A stretch of DNA of 64,000 nucleotides from Modestobacter marinus (lineage in GTDB: Bacteria; Actinomycetota; Actinomycetes; Mycobacteriales; Geodermatophilaceae). The first letter of the stretch is position 1, and every line of letters begins with the position of its first letter. The notes below the pieces were generated by a model. That model saw only the letters and a list, made by a program, of their open reading frames with translations, was not told the DNA's origin and made no database searches. Below, one piece after another: positions 1 through 8,773 of the stretch. The stretch covers positions 47,889 through 111,888 of the forward strand of contig NZ_JABGCH010000018.1 in assembly GCF_019799945.1 (NCBI RefSeq), read 5' to 3'. The translations under genes and the position numbers were made by a program.

Positions 1-41
1 CCGTCGGACCCGGCTGCGGCGGGCCGCCGCGACGGGCTCCG

Positions 42-47
42 TACGAT
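42..47 (+). promoter_or_regulatory. -10 element of miaB
   Basis: TACGAT lies 3 nt before GTG 51 and 6 nt before GTG 54. The 6-nt spacing is what a leaderless actinobacterial transcript would give for GTG 54. No -35 can be assigned. Confidence 0.45.
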
Positions 48-50
48 CAG

Positions 51-1487
51 GTGGTGAACGGCAAGACCTACCGGGTCCGCACGTACGGCTGCCAGATGAA
101 CGTGCACGACTCCGAGCGCCTGTCCGGACTCCTGGAGCAGGCCGGCTACACCGCCGCCAGTGAGGACCAGGACCCCGACGTCGTCGTGCTCAACACGTGC
201 GCGGTCCGGGAGAACGCCGACAACCGGCTCTACGGCAACCTCGGTCATCTGCGTCCGGTCAAGGACGCCCACCCGGGCATGCAGATCGCCGTCGGGGGCT
301 GCCTGGCGCAGAAGGACCGCGGCGAGATCGTCCGGCGCGCCCCGTGGGTCGACGTCGTCTTCGGCACCCACAACGTCGGCTCGCTGCCCGCGCTGCTGGA
401 CCGGGCCCGGCACAACGCCGAGGCGCAGGTGGAGATCAAGGAGGCCCTCGAGGTCTTCCCGTCCACCCTGCCGGCCAAGCGGGACTCCGCCCACTCCGGC
501 TGGGTGTCCATCAGCGTGGGCTGCAACAACACCTGCACGTTCTGCATCGTCCCGGCGCTGCGCGGCAAGGAGAAGGACCGCCGTCCGGGCGAGATCCTGG
601 CCGAGGTGCAGGCGCTGGTCGACCAGGGCGTGCTCGAGGTGACGCTGCTCGGCCAGAACGTGAACGCCTACGGCGTGGAGTTCCGCGACCGGGGCGCGTT
701 CGCCGACCTGCTGCGGGCGACCGGTCGCATCGAGGGGCTGGAGCGGGTGCGGTTCACCAGCCCGCACCCGCGCGAGTTCACCGACGACGTCATCGAGGCC
801 ATGGCCGAGACCCCGGCGGTCTGCCACCAGCTGCACATGCCGCTGCAGTCCGGTTCGGACGACGTCCTGCGCCGGATGCGACGCGGCTACCGGCAGGAGC
901 GCTACCTCGGGATCATCGACCGGGTCCGGGCCGCGATGCCCGACGCCGCGATCACGACCGACGTCATCGTGGGCTTCCCCGGCGAGACCGAGGCGGACTT
1001 CGAGCAGACCCTCCACGTCGTCCGGCAGGCCCGGTTCGCCAGCGCCTTCACGTTCCAGTACTCCAAGCGCCCGGGCACCCCGGCGGCGGAGATGGACGGG
1101 CAGCTGCCCAAGGAGGTCGTCCAGGAGCGCTTCCTGCGGCTCACCGCGCTGCAGGACGAGATCAGCTGGGCGGAGAACCGGGCGCAGGTCGGCACCCGGG
1201 TCGAGCTGCTGGTGGCCGCCGGGGAGGGCAGCAAGGACGCCGTGCGCGGCCGGCTGTCCGGCCGGGCCCGCGACGGGCGGCTGGTGCACTTCACCGCGGC
1301 GGACGGCGTCCGTCCCGGGGACGTCGTCGAGACCGTCGTGACCCAGGCGGCGCCGCACCACCTCATCGCCGAGGGGGCGCTGGTCTCGCACCGGCGCACC
1401 CGCGCCGGCGACGCCGCCGAGGCGGGGACCCGGCCGAGCACGCCCGGCGTGCTGCTCGGCATGCCGAGGATCGGCGCGCCGGTCTGA
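51..1487 (+). CDS. miaB: tRNA-2-methylthio-N6-dimethylallyladenosine synthase MiaB
   Basis: Radical-SAM methylthiotransferase that adds the 2-methylthio group to i6A37 in tRNAs reading UNN codons, downstream of MiaA. The 478-aa product shows the N-terminal UPF0004 cysteines C14, C50 and C84 and the radical-SAM triad C158-x3-C162-x2-C165 in the run GCNNTCTFC, so both Fe-S clusters should be present. A TRAM-like domain covers about residues 380-445, followed by a short non-conserved tail. A TACGAT -10 element at 42-47 lies 6 nt before the second GTG (54), so translation may be leaderless from 54 instead of 51. miaA lies 3 kb downstream, as in other actinobacteria. Confidence 0.95.
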   Translation: MVNGKTYRVRTYGCQMNVHDSERLSGLLEQAGYTAASEDQDPDVVVLNTCAVRENADNRLYGNLGHLRPVKDAHPGMQIAVGGCLAQKDRGEIVRRAPWVDVVFGTHNVGSLPALLDRARHNAEAQVEIKEALEVFPSTLPAKRDSAHSGWVSISVGCNNTCTFCIVPALRGKEKDRRPGEILAEVQALVDQGVLEVTLLGQNVNAYGVEFRDRGAFADLLRATGRIEGLERVRFTSPHPREFTDDVIEAMAETPAVCHQLHMPLQSGSDDVLRRMRRGYRQERYLGIIDRVRAAMPDAAITTDVIVGFPGETEADFEQTLHVVRQARFASAFTFQYSKRPGTPAAEMDGQLPKEVVQERFLRLTALQDEISWAENRAQVGTRVELLVAAGEGSKDAVRGRLSGRARDGRLVHFTAADGVRPGDVVETVVTQAAPHHLIAEGALVSHRRTRAGDAAEAGTRPSTPGVLLGMPRIGAPV

Positions 1488-1514
1488 GTGAGGACCCTGT
1501 CGCGGGGCGGGGGT

Positions 1515-2159
1515 TCAGCGGCGGGCGAGGAGGTGCACGCGCGGCACCTGCTCGGTCTCCCTAGCCGGCTCGCGGAGCAGCCGGGCGTGGACGGTGAACC
1601 CGGCGCCTGTCAGAACGGCCGCCAGGTCGTCGGCGTGCGGCCAGCAGTAGTCCAGCGCCACCGCGTGCCCGAACGCCTCCGCGCGGTGCCGTTGCCCACC
1701 GCCCACCTGCGAGGCGACCAGCAGCTGCCCGCCGGGGCGCACCACCCGGTGCAGCTCGCGGAGGGCGGCCGGCAGCTCCGTCGGCGGGAGGTGGATCAGC
1801 GAGTACAGCGCGACGGCGGCGGCCAGGGACCCGTCCGGCACGTCCAGCGCGGTCAGCGACCCGACCTCGAACCGCGGTGCCGGCATGGTGGCCCGGGCGA
1901 GGGCCACCATGCCGGGGGAGAGGTCGACGCCGAACACGTCGAGTCCCAGCCCCGTCAGGTGCGCGGTGACGTGGCCCGGGCCGCAGCCCAGGTCGGCGAC
2001 CGGGCCCCCGCCGGCAGCCAGCACCAGCTCGGCGAACGCGGCGTACAGCGCCCGCTCCAGCGGCATCCCGGCCAGCTCACCGCAGAACGCCGTGGCGTAG
2101 TCGGCCGCGATGGCGTCGTAGGCGTCCCGGGTCCGGGTGAGGTGCGACGGCTCGGGCAC
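1515..2159 (-). CDS. class I SAM-dependent methyltransferase
   Basis: 214-aa protein with the Rossmann methyltransferase signature: motif I VADLGCGPGHVTAHL, the acidic post-I motif FGVDLSPGM, and a later VRPGGQLLVAS strand typical of the UbiE/Methyltransf_11-type fold. The substrate cannot be predicted; this family methylates small molecules, lipids or quinones. The GTG at 2159 was chosen because the reading frame continues far upstream only as antisense to other genes. It lies downstream of the DUF349 gene on the same strand with an 89-bp gap, so it may be co-transcribed or have its own promoter. Confidence 0.85.
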   Translation of the reverse strand: MPEPSHLTRTRDAYDAIAADYATAFCGELAGMPLERALYAAFAELVLAAGGGPVADLGCGPGHVTAHLTGLGLDVFGVDLSPGMVALARATMPAPRFEVGSLTALDVPDGSLAAAVALYSLIHLPPTELPAALRELHRVVRPGGQLLVASQVGGGQRHRAEAFGHAVALDYCWPHADDLAAVLTGAGFTVHARLLREPARETEQVPRVHLLARR

Positions 2160-2248
2160 AGCACCGGACGGTAGGGGAGAGCACCGACGGTCCCCGGAAT
2201 GCACGCGGGGCCCGCCCGGCTGACCGGACGAGCCCCTCGCGTCGACCC

Positions 2249-4042
2249 CTACCGGCGGGAGGACTTCTCCGCCTCGGCCAGCCACTCCCGGCGGGTGGCC
2301 AGGTTGGCCTCCGCCTCGCTGATCCGCCGGGCGTTGCCCGCGGCCTGCGCCTTGGCGAGCTGGTCCTCGGCCTTGGCGACGGCCTGCCGCATCGAGGTGA
2401 GCAGCGGGTTCTCCGGCTCCACCCGCGGGCGGACCGAGTCGACCGCACCGCGGATCCGCTGCTCGACGGCTCGCATCCGGTCCTCCAGCTGACGCATCGC
2501 CCCGCGGGGCACGTGGCCGATCGCGTCGTACCGGTCCTGGATCTTGCGCAGCTGGGCCTGGGCGCTGCGCAGGTCCTTGCTCGGGTCGATCCGCTCGGCC
2601 TCGGCCAGCAGCTCCTCCTTCTGCTGCTGGTTGGCCACCTCCTGGCTGCTGCGCTGCTGGTCGTGGGCGGAGCGGGCGGCGAAGAAGACGTCCTGCGCGG
2701 CGCGGAACTTCTTCCACAGGTCGTCGTCGGTGTCCCGCCCGGTGCGCGGCACGGCCTTCCACCGGTCCATCAGCGAGCGCATGGCCGCGCTGGTCGGGCC
2801 CCAGTCGGTCGACGCCGACAGCCGCTCGGCCTCGGTGATGAGCTCCTGCTTGGCGGCGCGGGCCTCCGCGCGCTGCGAGTCGAGCTGGGCGAAGTGCGCG
2901 CCCCGGCGGCGGCCGAAGGCGTCCCGCGCGGCCGCGAAGCGCTGCCACAGCGCCTCGTCGGTCTTGCGGTCGATGCCCTTGATCGTCTTCCACTCCTCGA
3001 CGATCGCCTTGAGCCGGTCGCCGGCCGCCTTCCACTGCGTGGACTCCGCGGCGATCTGCTCGGCCTCGGCGGCGAGCGCCTCCTTGCGGGCGATCTGCGC
3101 GGCGCGCTGGGCCGCCTTCTCCCGCCGGTTCGCCGCCACGGCGGTGTCGGCCATGCTGACCATCGCCCGGGCGCGCATCGCCAGGTGGTCCAGGTCGCCG
3201 ACCACGGACGCGGTGAGGATCGTCTCGGCCAGCGCCTCGGCCTTGGTGCGGATCTCGGCGGGGTTGCCCGTGTGGGCCGCCAGTCGGGCCTCGAGCAGGG
3301 CCACCTCGGTGGCGAGGTCGTCGTAGCGGCGGCCGTAGTGGGCCAGCCCCTCGGCCGGGTCGCCGGCCTGCCACGAGCCGACCGCGCGCTCGCCGGCCTC
3401 GGTGGTGACGTAGACGGTGCCCTCGTCGTCGACCCGGCCCCACTGCGTCGGGTCGGACACCGGCACGGACGGGATCACGGTCGGCGTCTCGCCGCCCCCG
3501 GCGTGCGAGTGGTGGGCGGCGTCGCTGAGCGCGGCGTCGGCCGGGGTCGGGGCAGCGGGCGTGCCGCCGGAAGCGGTCACGGCCTCGGCCGTGTGCCGCC
3601 CGGTGGAGGCCTCGGCGTCCGGGGTCTCCGCAGCGGGAGCCTCGGCGTCCGGGGTCTCGACGGTCGGTGCCACGCCGTCCGGGGCCACGGTGGTGTCCGG
3701 GGTGGCGGTGGGGTCCGGGGTCTCGATGATGTCCGGGGTCCCGGGAGCGTCGGGCGTCTCCGCGGGGGCGTCCTGCGGGACGGCGGCGTCCGGGGTCGCC
3801 GCCAGCGGGCCCTCGTCCACGGGGGCCACAGCGGTCACCTCGTCGCCGGCCGGGCCCTCGGCCCCCATCTCCACGGGGGCGGGATCGCTGGTGGCGGGGA
3901 CGTCGCCCGTGGCGCCGTCCGGGGTCGCCGACAGGGGCCCCTCGTCCACCGGCGCGACCTCCGTGACCGTCAGGTCGGGGCGCTCGTCGGGGGCGGCGGC
4001 GGGCTGCTGCGTCCGGTCTCCGGTGTTCTCCGTGCTCGACAC
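2249..4042 (-). CDS. DUF349 domain protein with Thr-Pro-Asp-rich N-terminus
   Basis: About 597 aa. Roughly the first 200 residues are low-complexity, rich in TPD/PDA units and containing two diverged copies of a V-AP-VDEGPL-ATPD segment. The rest is alpha-helical with at least two DUF349 repeats recognisable by W-K-x-I-K-G or W-K-A-V-P-R followed by D-x-LW-x-x-F-x-A-A-x-D-x-F. DUF349 proteins are common beside miaB in actinobacteria; their molecular role is not established. GTG 4042 is chosen because GGGAG lies about 10 nt upstream. A GTG at 4075 would add 11 residues but has its purine run almost touching the start. It is divergent from the LigB-like gene at 4084. Confidence 0.85.
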   Translation of the reverse strand: MSSTENTGDRTQQPAAAPDERPDLTVTEVAPVDEGPLSATPDGATGDVPATSDPAPVEMGAEGPAGDEVTAVAPVDEGPLAATPDAAVPQDAPAETPDAPGTPDIIETPDPTATPDTTVAPDGVAPTVETPDAEAPAAETPDAEASTGRHTAEAVTASGGTPAAPTPADAALSDAAHHSHAGGGETPTVIPSVPVSDPTQWGRVDDEGTVYVTTEAGERAVGSWQAGDPAEGLAHYGRRYDDLATEVALLEARLAAHTGNPAEIRTKAEALAETILTASVVGDLDHLAMRARAMVSMADTAVAANRREKAAQRAAQIARKEALAAEAEQIAAESTQWKAAGDRLKAIVEEWKTIKGIDRKTDEALWQRFAAARDAFGRRRGAHFAQLDSQRAEARAAKQELITEAERLSASTDWGPTSAAMRSLMDRWKAVPRTGRDTDDDLWKKFRAAQDVFFAARSAHDQQRSSQEVANQQQKEELLAEAERIDPSKDLRSAQAQLRKIQDRYDAIGHVPRGAMRQLEDRMRAVEQRIRGAVDSVRPRVEPENPLLTSMRQAVAKAEDQLAKAQAAGNARRISEAEANLATRREWLAEAEKSSRR

Positions 4043-4083
4043 GGCAGGAAGTCTCCCACGATGCATCCGCGACACTCCCTGGC

Positions 4084-4776
4084 GTGAGACCTCCTCGTCC
4101 GGTCACGGTGGCCTTCTGCCCGCAGCCGCCCCTCCTGCTGCCCGCCGTGGCCGGTGCGCCGAGCCCCGAGCTCACCGTGGTGCGGGCCGCGGTGGACGCG
4201 GCCGTGCACACCGTGCTGGCCGACCGGCCGGAGGTGGTGATCGTCGTGGGCGACGACGTGGACGGCGTCCGGTTCGGCCCCGGGGACGCCGGTGACCTGC
4301 GCGGATTCGGCGTGGACCTGGAGGTCCCGTTCGCCGGCCGGGTGCGCCCGGGCGGACGGCGGATCCCGCTGCCGCACCTGCTGGGGGCCTGGCTGCTCGA
4401 CCGGGCGGGCCACGGCGGGCCCCGGCTGGGCGTGGCTCCCGGCGACCTGGGGACGGCGCTCGGCGCCGTCCCGGGCCCGGTCGGCGTGCTCGCCATGGGC
4501 GACGGGTCGGCGCGGCGCAGCGAGAAGGCGCCCGGGCACCTCGACCCCGCCGCGGCGCCGTTCGACGCGGCCGTCGCGCAGGCGCTCGCCACCGGGGACG
4601 CCGCCGCGCTGGCCGCCCTCGACCCGGACGAGGGCGCCCGGCTGCTCGCCGCCGGCGTACCGGTGTGGCGGGCGGTGGGCGCGGCGCTCGCCGGCGCGGA
4701 GGTCTCCGCGGAGCTGCGCTTCGACGGGGCACCGTTCGGTGTCGGCTACCTGGTCGCCGACTGGCGGGTCCGATGA
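4084..4776 (+). CDS. class III extradiol dioxygenase (LigB)-like protein
   Basis: 230-aa protein starting with the strand VTVAFCPQPPLLLPAVAG and VVIVVGDD, as in the actinobacterial LigB-like family that lies directly before miaA (Rv2728c type). The fold resembles the catalytic subunit of class III extradiol dioxygenases, but the activity of this small family is unknown, so no substrate is assigned. The stop codon overlaps the miaA start (ATGA at 4773-4776), indicating translational coupling with miaA and then dapF. It starts with GTG at 4084 in the short divergent gap from the DUF349 gene. Confidence 0.8.
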   Translation: MRPPRPVTVAFCPQPPLLLPAVAGAPSPELTVVRAAVDAAVHTVLADRPEVVIVVGDDVDGVRFGPGDAGDLRGFGVDLEVPFAGRVRPGGRRIPLPHLLGAWLLDRAGHGGPRLGVAPGDLGTALGAVPGPVGVLAMGDGSARRSEKAPGHLDPAAAPFDAAVAQALATGDAAALAALDPDEGARLLAAGVPVWRAVGAALAGAEVSAELRFDGAPFGVGYLVADWRVR

Positions 4777-5699
4777 GCGGTCAGGCGCCACCGGTCGTCG
4801 CCGTCGTCGGCCCGACCGCCACCGGCAAGACCGCCCTCGCCGTCGCGCTGGCCCACCGGCTCGGCGGGGAGGTCGTCAACGCGGACTCCATGCAGCTCTA
4901 CCGCGGCATGGACATCGGCACGGCCAAGCCCACCCCGGCCGAGCGGGAGGGCGTGCCGCACCACCTCATGGACCTCTGGCACGTGCGGCAGCCGGCCTCG
5001 GTGGCCGAGTACCGGCAGCGGGCCCGCGCGGAGGTCGACCGGCTCCGCGCGGCGGGCGTCGTCCCGCTGCTGGTCGGCGGCTCCGGCCTGTACGTGCGGG
5101 CGGTGCTCGACGAGCTCGACTTCCCCGGCACCGACCCCGACGTCCGGGCCCGGCTGACCGGCGAGCTGGCGGCCGAGGGCCCCGCCGCGCTGCACGCCCG
5201 CCTGGCCGCCGTCGACCCGGCGGCCGCCGCGGCGATCCTGCCCGGCAACGGGCGGCGCGTGGTGCGGGCGCTGGAGGTGATCGAGCTGACCGGCGCGCCG
5301 TTCGCCGCCCGGATGCCCGATCCGCGGCCGCACTACCCGGCGGTCGTCGTGGGGCTGGACCGGGAGCCCGGCGAGCTGGACGAGCGGGTGGCCCGGCGGG
5401 TCGACGCGATGTGGGCGGCCGGGTTCGTCGACGAGGTGGCCGCGCTCGCCGCGGACGGTCTGCGGGAGGGCCCGACCGCGTCCCGGGCGCTGGGCTACGC
5501 GCAGGTGCTCCAGCAGTTCGACGGCACGTTGACGCCGGAGCAGGCCCGCGAGCGCACCGCGTCCACGACCCGCCGCTTCGTCCGCCGCCAGCGCTCCTGG
5601 TTCCGCCGCGACGCGACGACCCGGTGGTTCGACGCGGGCCGTCCCGGCCTGGTCGACGCGGTGGTCGCGGAGATCACCGGCCGTACGATCGAGCGGTGA
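4773..5699 (+). CDS. miaA: tRNA dimethylallyltransferase MiaA
   Basis: Transfers the dimethylallyl group from DMAPP to N6 of A37 in UNN-decoding tRNAs, making the substrate of MiaB. The 308-aa product has the P-loop GPTATGKT at residues 13-20, the DMAPP/tRNA region NADSMQLYRGMDIGTAKPT, and VGGSGLYVRAVLDELDFPG. Length is typical of the family. ATG 4773 overlaps the upstream stop by four bases (ATGA), and its own TGA overlaps the dapF GTG (GTGA at 5696-5699). This gives a tightly coupled three-gene operon. Confidence 0.96.
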   Translation: MSGQAPPVVAVVGPTATGKTALAVALAHRLGGEVVNADSMQLYRGMDIGTAKPTPAEREGVPHHLMDLWHVRQPASVAEYRQRARAEVDRLRAAGVVPLLVGGSGLYVRAVLDELDFPGTDPDVRARLTGELAAEGPAALHARLAAVDPAAAAAILPGNGRRVVRALEVIELTGAPFAARMPDPRPHYPAVVVGLDREPGELDERVARRVDAMWAAGFVDEVAALAADGLREGPTASRALGYAQVLQQFDGTLTPEQARERTASTTRRFVRRQRSWFRRDATTRWFDAGRPGLVDAVVAEITGRTIER

Positions 5700-6595
5700 G
5701 CGACAGTTCCGGTCCCCGGGTCCTCCTCGGTCACGGCACGGAGAACGACTTCGTCGTCCTGCCCGACCCCGAGGGCGTGACCTGGCCGGAGTCCGTGCTG
5801 GACGCCGAGCTGGTGCGCCGGTTGTGCGACCGCCGCGCGGGCCTGGGCGGCGACGGGGTGCTGCGGGTCGTCCCCAGCCGCTGCGTGCCCGACGCCCTCG
5901 CCGTGCTCGGCGAGGCGCTGCCGCAGTGCACCTGGTTCATGGACCACCGCAACGCCGACGGCTCGACCGCGGAGATGTGCGGCAACGGGATCCGGCTGTT
6001 CCTGCACGTGCTGCTCACCGAGGGACTGCTGGACCGGGAGACCGCCGAGGCCGGCGTCCTGGTCGGCACCCGCGGCGGTCCCCGGCGGGTCGGTGCCTTG
6101 CCGGACGGCGGCTACTGGGCGGACATGGGCCCGGCCCGGCCGCTGGGGCCCAGCGGCGCCCGCGTCTCCGGCGTCGACTTCCCGGGTGTGGGGGTGTCGA
6201 TGGGCAACCCGCACCTGGCCTGCCTCACCGACGTCTCCGTCGACTCCCTGGACCTGACCGTGCTGCCCGCGGTCGACCCCGCGCTGTTCCCGGACGGGGT
6301 GAACGTCGAGCTGGTCAACGTGCTCGCCGCCGGGGACGCCCCCGCCGGGGCGAGCGCGCACGTCAGGCTGCGGGTCCACGAGCGCGGCGTCGGGGAGACC
6401 CGCTCGTGCGGCACCGGGGCCTGCGCGGCCGCCTGGGCGGCGCTGGACGCCGGCGGCCGGACCACCGGGACCGTCGTGGTCGACGTCCCCGGCGGCCGGC
6501 TCTCGGTGGAGTTCGACGGGACGACGACGGTGCTCAGCGGCCCCGCCGTCGTCGTCGCCGCCGGCGTCCTCACCACGGAGTGGCTGGGCTCCTGA
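5696..6595 (+). CDS. dapF: diaminopimelate epimerase DapF
   Basis: PLP-independent epimerase that interconverts LL- and meso-diaminopimelate for lysine and peptidoglycan synthesis. The 299-aa protein carries both catalytic cysteines in their motifs: C95 in AEMCGNGIR and C238 in GETRSCGTGAC. The N-terminus has the expected GHGTENDFV. GTG 5696 overlaps the miaA stop by four bases. The gene ends 6 nt before the convergent small ORF ending at 6602. The family and its place after miaA are well conserved in actinobacteria. Confidence 0.95.
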   Translation: MSDSSGPRVLLGHGTENDFVVLPDPEGVTWPESVLDAELVRRLCDRRAGLGGDGVLRVVPSRCVPDALAVLGEALPQCTWFMDHRNADGSTAEMCGNGIRLFLHVLLTEGLLDRETAEAGVLVGTRGGPRRVGALPDGGYWADMGPARPLGPSGARVSGVDFPGVGVSMGNPHLACLTDVSVDSLDLTVLPAVDPALFPDGVNVELVNVLAAGDAPAGASAHVRLRVHERGVGETRSCGTGACAAAWAALDAGGRTTGTVVVDVPGGRLSVEFDGTTTVLSGPAVVVAAGVLTTEWLGS

Positions 6596-6601
6596 GCCCG
6601 C

Positions 6602-6790
6602 TCAGGGCTTCGCCGCGCCGCCCGCCGCCGCGTCGTTGTCGCCCGGGGCGTCGCCGTCGGCACCGCGCGGAGTGCCGCGACCGGTGTCCTGGTCCGCACC
6701 GCCCAGCGGGTTCCGCGGCGGGTCCAGGCCGATCGGGTCACGCCCCGGGTCGTCGAGCTCGCCGTCGGCGTTGCGCTGCGGATCGGTCAT
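6602..6790 (-). CDS. small hydrophilic hypothetical protein
   Basis: A 62-aa Asp/Gly/Pro/Ala-rich protein with no membrane segment or recognisable domain. It probably lacks stable structure. The start is supported by a perfect AGGAGG seven bases before ATG 6790, better than the N-terminal extension to 6850, which would run over this site. It converges with dapF and lies just downstream, on the same strand, of the MFS gene ending at 6828. Function unknown. Confidence 0.65.
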   Translation of the reverse strand: MTDPQRNADGELDDPGRDPIGLDPPRNPLGGADQDTGRGTPRGADGDAPGDNDAAAGGAAKP

Positions 6791-6827
6791 CGTCGTCCTC
6801 CTCGTGCGGTCGATCGGGCCCCGACGC

Positions 6828-8105
6828 CTACCCGACCGCCGGCGGTCCAACCTGCGGCACCGCGGCGGGGTGCGTCGCGTCCAGCTCGTCGGGGAGGTCC
6901 CGCATCCGCGTCAGCGGGGACAGCAGCACCGGCAGGGCGGCGACGAACTGGCCCGCGACGGCGATCCAGAGCGCCGGGACGACGCCCAGCCAGGTCGCGA
7001 GGACGCCGCCGAGCAGCCCGCCGATCGGCATCGTGCCGAACACCAGGAACCGCACCGAGGCGTTCATCCGGCCGAGCAGCGCGGGCGGGCAGAGCCGCTG
7101 CCGGAAGCTCACCTGGGTGACGTTGTAGACGATCACCGCGAAGCTGCTCACGAACCAGCCGCCGACCAGCAGCGGCACGGGAGCCGCCAGGTCGGCCGCC
7201 GGGACCGCGGCTCCCGCGGCGGCGAACAGCAGCGCCGACGCCGGGATGGTCCGCCCCTCGCCGAACGACCGGGCGACACGGCTCGCGACGACCGCGCCCA
7301 CCACGCCGCCCATCGCGCCGGCGGAGAACACCAGCCCGACCGTCGACTCGGACAGGCCCAGCTCGCGCAACGCGAACAGGACCAGCAGCGCGGACGTGGC
7401 GGAGCCGGCCAGGTTCGCCAGGCCGGTGCAGGCGACCATCCGGCGCAGCAGCGGGTGGTGGACGACGAACGACAGCCCCTCGGCGATCTCCACACGCAGC
7501 GGCCGCCGGGCGGCCCGGTCGGGCACCACGTCGACGTGCCCGATCCGGCCGATGAACCCCGCGGACAGCAGGAAGGAGAGGGCGTCGGCCAGGAGCAGCA
7601 GCGGAGCGCCCAGCACCCGCAGCAGGACCCCGGTGATCCCGGGGCCGGCCACCTGGGCGACCGCGCGGCTGGCCTCCAGCTTGCCGTTGCCGTCGACGAT
7701 CTGGTCGCGCGCGACCAGCGTGGGCAGGTAGCTCTGGTAGGCGACGTCGAAGAAGACGGTGGCCGTGCCGGTGACCGCGGCGACCACGAACAGCTGGGCG
7801 AGGGTGACGACGTCGAGGGCGTACGCCAGCGGCAGCGTGCCCAGCGCGGCCGCGCGGACCAGGTCGTTGGCCACCAGGACCCGCTTGCGCCGCCAGCGGT
7901 CCACCCAGGCGCCGGCCGGCAGCCCGATCACCAGGAAGGCCAGCGTCTCCAGGGCGGTCAGGACGCCCATCTCCAGCGGGGTCGCGGCGAGCACGCCCAC
8001 CGCCAGCACCGGCAGCGCGAGCAGGGTGATCTGCGTGCCGACCTGGCTCACCGTCTCCGCGGCCCACAGCTGCCGGAAGTCGCGGTGGTGCCAGAGAGAG
8101 CTCAC
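6828..8105 (-). CDS. MFS transporter (MFS_3/enterobactin-exporter type)
   Basis: 425-aa major facilitator with about 12 hydrophobic segments. The N-terminus FRQLWAAETVSQVGTQITLLALPV, the loop GAWVDRWRRKRVLVANDLVRA and the C-terminal half are typical of the MFS_3/EntS-like drug and siderophore exporter group. GTG 8105 is preferred to the TTG at 8141 because the upstream bases form a -35 (TTGACA at 8141-8136) and a weak -10 (GAGGCT) ending 7 nt before 8105, implying a leaderless transcript. It is divergent from an ArsR-type regulator, with a palindrome over both promoters, so this is probably a regulated export pump. Substrate unknown. Confidence 0.85.
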   Translation of the reverse strand: MSSLWHHRDFRQLWAAETVSQVGTQITLLALPVLAVGVLAATPLEMGVLTALETLAFLVIGLPAGAWVDRWRRKRVLVANDLVRAAALGTLPLAYALDVVTLAQLFVVAAVTGTATVFFDVAYQSYLPTLVARDQIVDGNGKLEASRAVAQVAGPGITGVLLRVLGAPLLLLADALSFLLSAGFIGRIGHVDVVPDRAARRPLRVEIAEGLSFVVHHPLLRRMVACTGLANLAGSATSALLVLFALRELGLSESTVGLVFSAGAMGGVVGAVVASRVARSFGEGRTIPASALLFAAAGAAVPAADLAAPVPLLVGGWFVSSFAVIVYNVTQVSFRQRLCPPALLGRMNASVRFLVFGTMPIGGLLGGVLATWLGVVPALWIAVAGQFVAALPVLLSPLTRMRDLPDELDATHPAAVPQVGPPAVG

Positions 8106-8124
8106 GACCGGCAGCCTCGAGCAC

Positions 8125-8144
8125 TGATTGGGAAGTGTCAATCA
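8125..8144. promoter_or_regulatory. operator-like palindrome between MFS and ArsR-type genes
   Basis: Inverted repeat TGATTG-N8-CAATCA. It overlaps the -35 of the regulator gene (TTGGGA 8128-8133, 17-bp spacer, TAGGCT 8151-8156) and the minus-strand TTGACA (8141-8136) of the pump gene. Such a position would let one dimer block both promoters. Binding by the adjacent regulator is inferred. Confidence 0.55.
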
Positions 8145-8163
8145 CTGCTTTAGGCTGTGCCGT

Positions 8164-8691
8164 GTGAGCGAGGACGCGGCACCGCGGCTCGAGGGGGAAC
8201 GCCGTCCGGCCACGGACGCCGAGGCGCGCGCGCTGGCCTCCGCCGTCCGGCTGCGGATCCTGCGGCTGTGCCTCCACCAGGCGCTGACCAACAAGGAGAT
8301 CGCCGCCCGGCTGGGCAGGAACCCGGCCACCGTCCTGCACCACGTCCGCACCCTGGTCGACGCGGGGTTCCTCGCCGCGGACGGAGAGCGCCGGGGCGCC
8401 CGCGGTGCCCGGGAGGTGCCCTACCGGGCCACCGGCAAGAGCTGGCTGATGGACGGCGCGGGCGGCCGGGGGCCGGGGTCGGACGTCGTGCTCGCGGCGT
8501 TCCTTCAGGAGGTCGCCGCCGCGGGCGAGGAGCACCTGGAGAGCACCCGCCTGGGAGTGCAGCTGGCGCCCGCGGCGATGGAGGAGCTCCGCCGCCGGTT
8601 GTACGGGCTGCTGGACGAGTACGCCCGCCGTCCCGCCGATCCCGACGGGGAGAAATGGTCGCTGTACCTCGGGATGCACCCGGAGCCCTGA
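8164..8691 (+). CDS. ArsR/helix-turn-helix family transcriptional regulator
   Basis: 175-aa winged-helix regulator. Residues about 15-80 (ASAVRLRILRLCLHQALTNKEIAARLGRNPATVLHHVRTLVDAGFL) are a canonical HTH_20/ArsR-like DNA-binding domain; the rest is helical and family-specific. No metal-binding CxC motif is seen, so the ligand is probably not a metal. GTG 8164 sits 7 nt after TAGGCT, consistent with a leaderless mRNA. It is divergent from the MFS pump and likely controls it and itself through the palindrome at 8125-8144. Confidence 0.85.
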   Translation: MSEDAAPRLEGERRPATDAEARALASAVRLRILRLCLHQALTNKEIAARLGRNPATVLHHVRTLVDAGFLAADGERRGARGAREVPYRATGKSWLMDGAGGRGPGSDVVLAAFLQEVAAAGEEHLESTRLGVQLAPAAMEELRRRLYGLLDEYARRPADPDGEKWSLYLGMHPEP

Positions 8692-8773
8692 TGCGTTGTA
8701 CCCGGCGATGACAACAGAGTCGATGACGACAACTCACTCGCCCCGTTCCGAGGGGCGTGCCACGCTGGACGCG

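Noticed and set aside
3580-3960. Repeated TPD/VDEGPL units as a DNA repeat array or CRISPR
   Set aside because: They are degenerate codon repeats inside the DUF349 gene's disordered N-terminus, with no uniform spacers.
1515-4592. A 1025-codon minus-strand open frame covering the methyltransferase and DUF349 regions
   Set aside because: Only its last 214 codons look like a protein (the methyltransferase). The rest is an out-of-frame shadow of the DUF349 gene, Arg/Pro/Gly-rich without domains.
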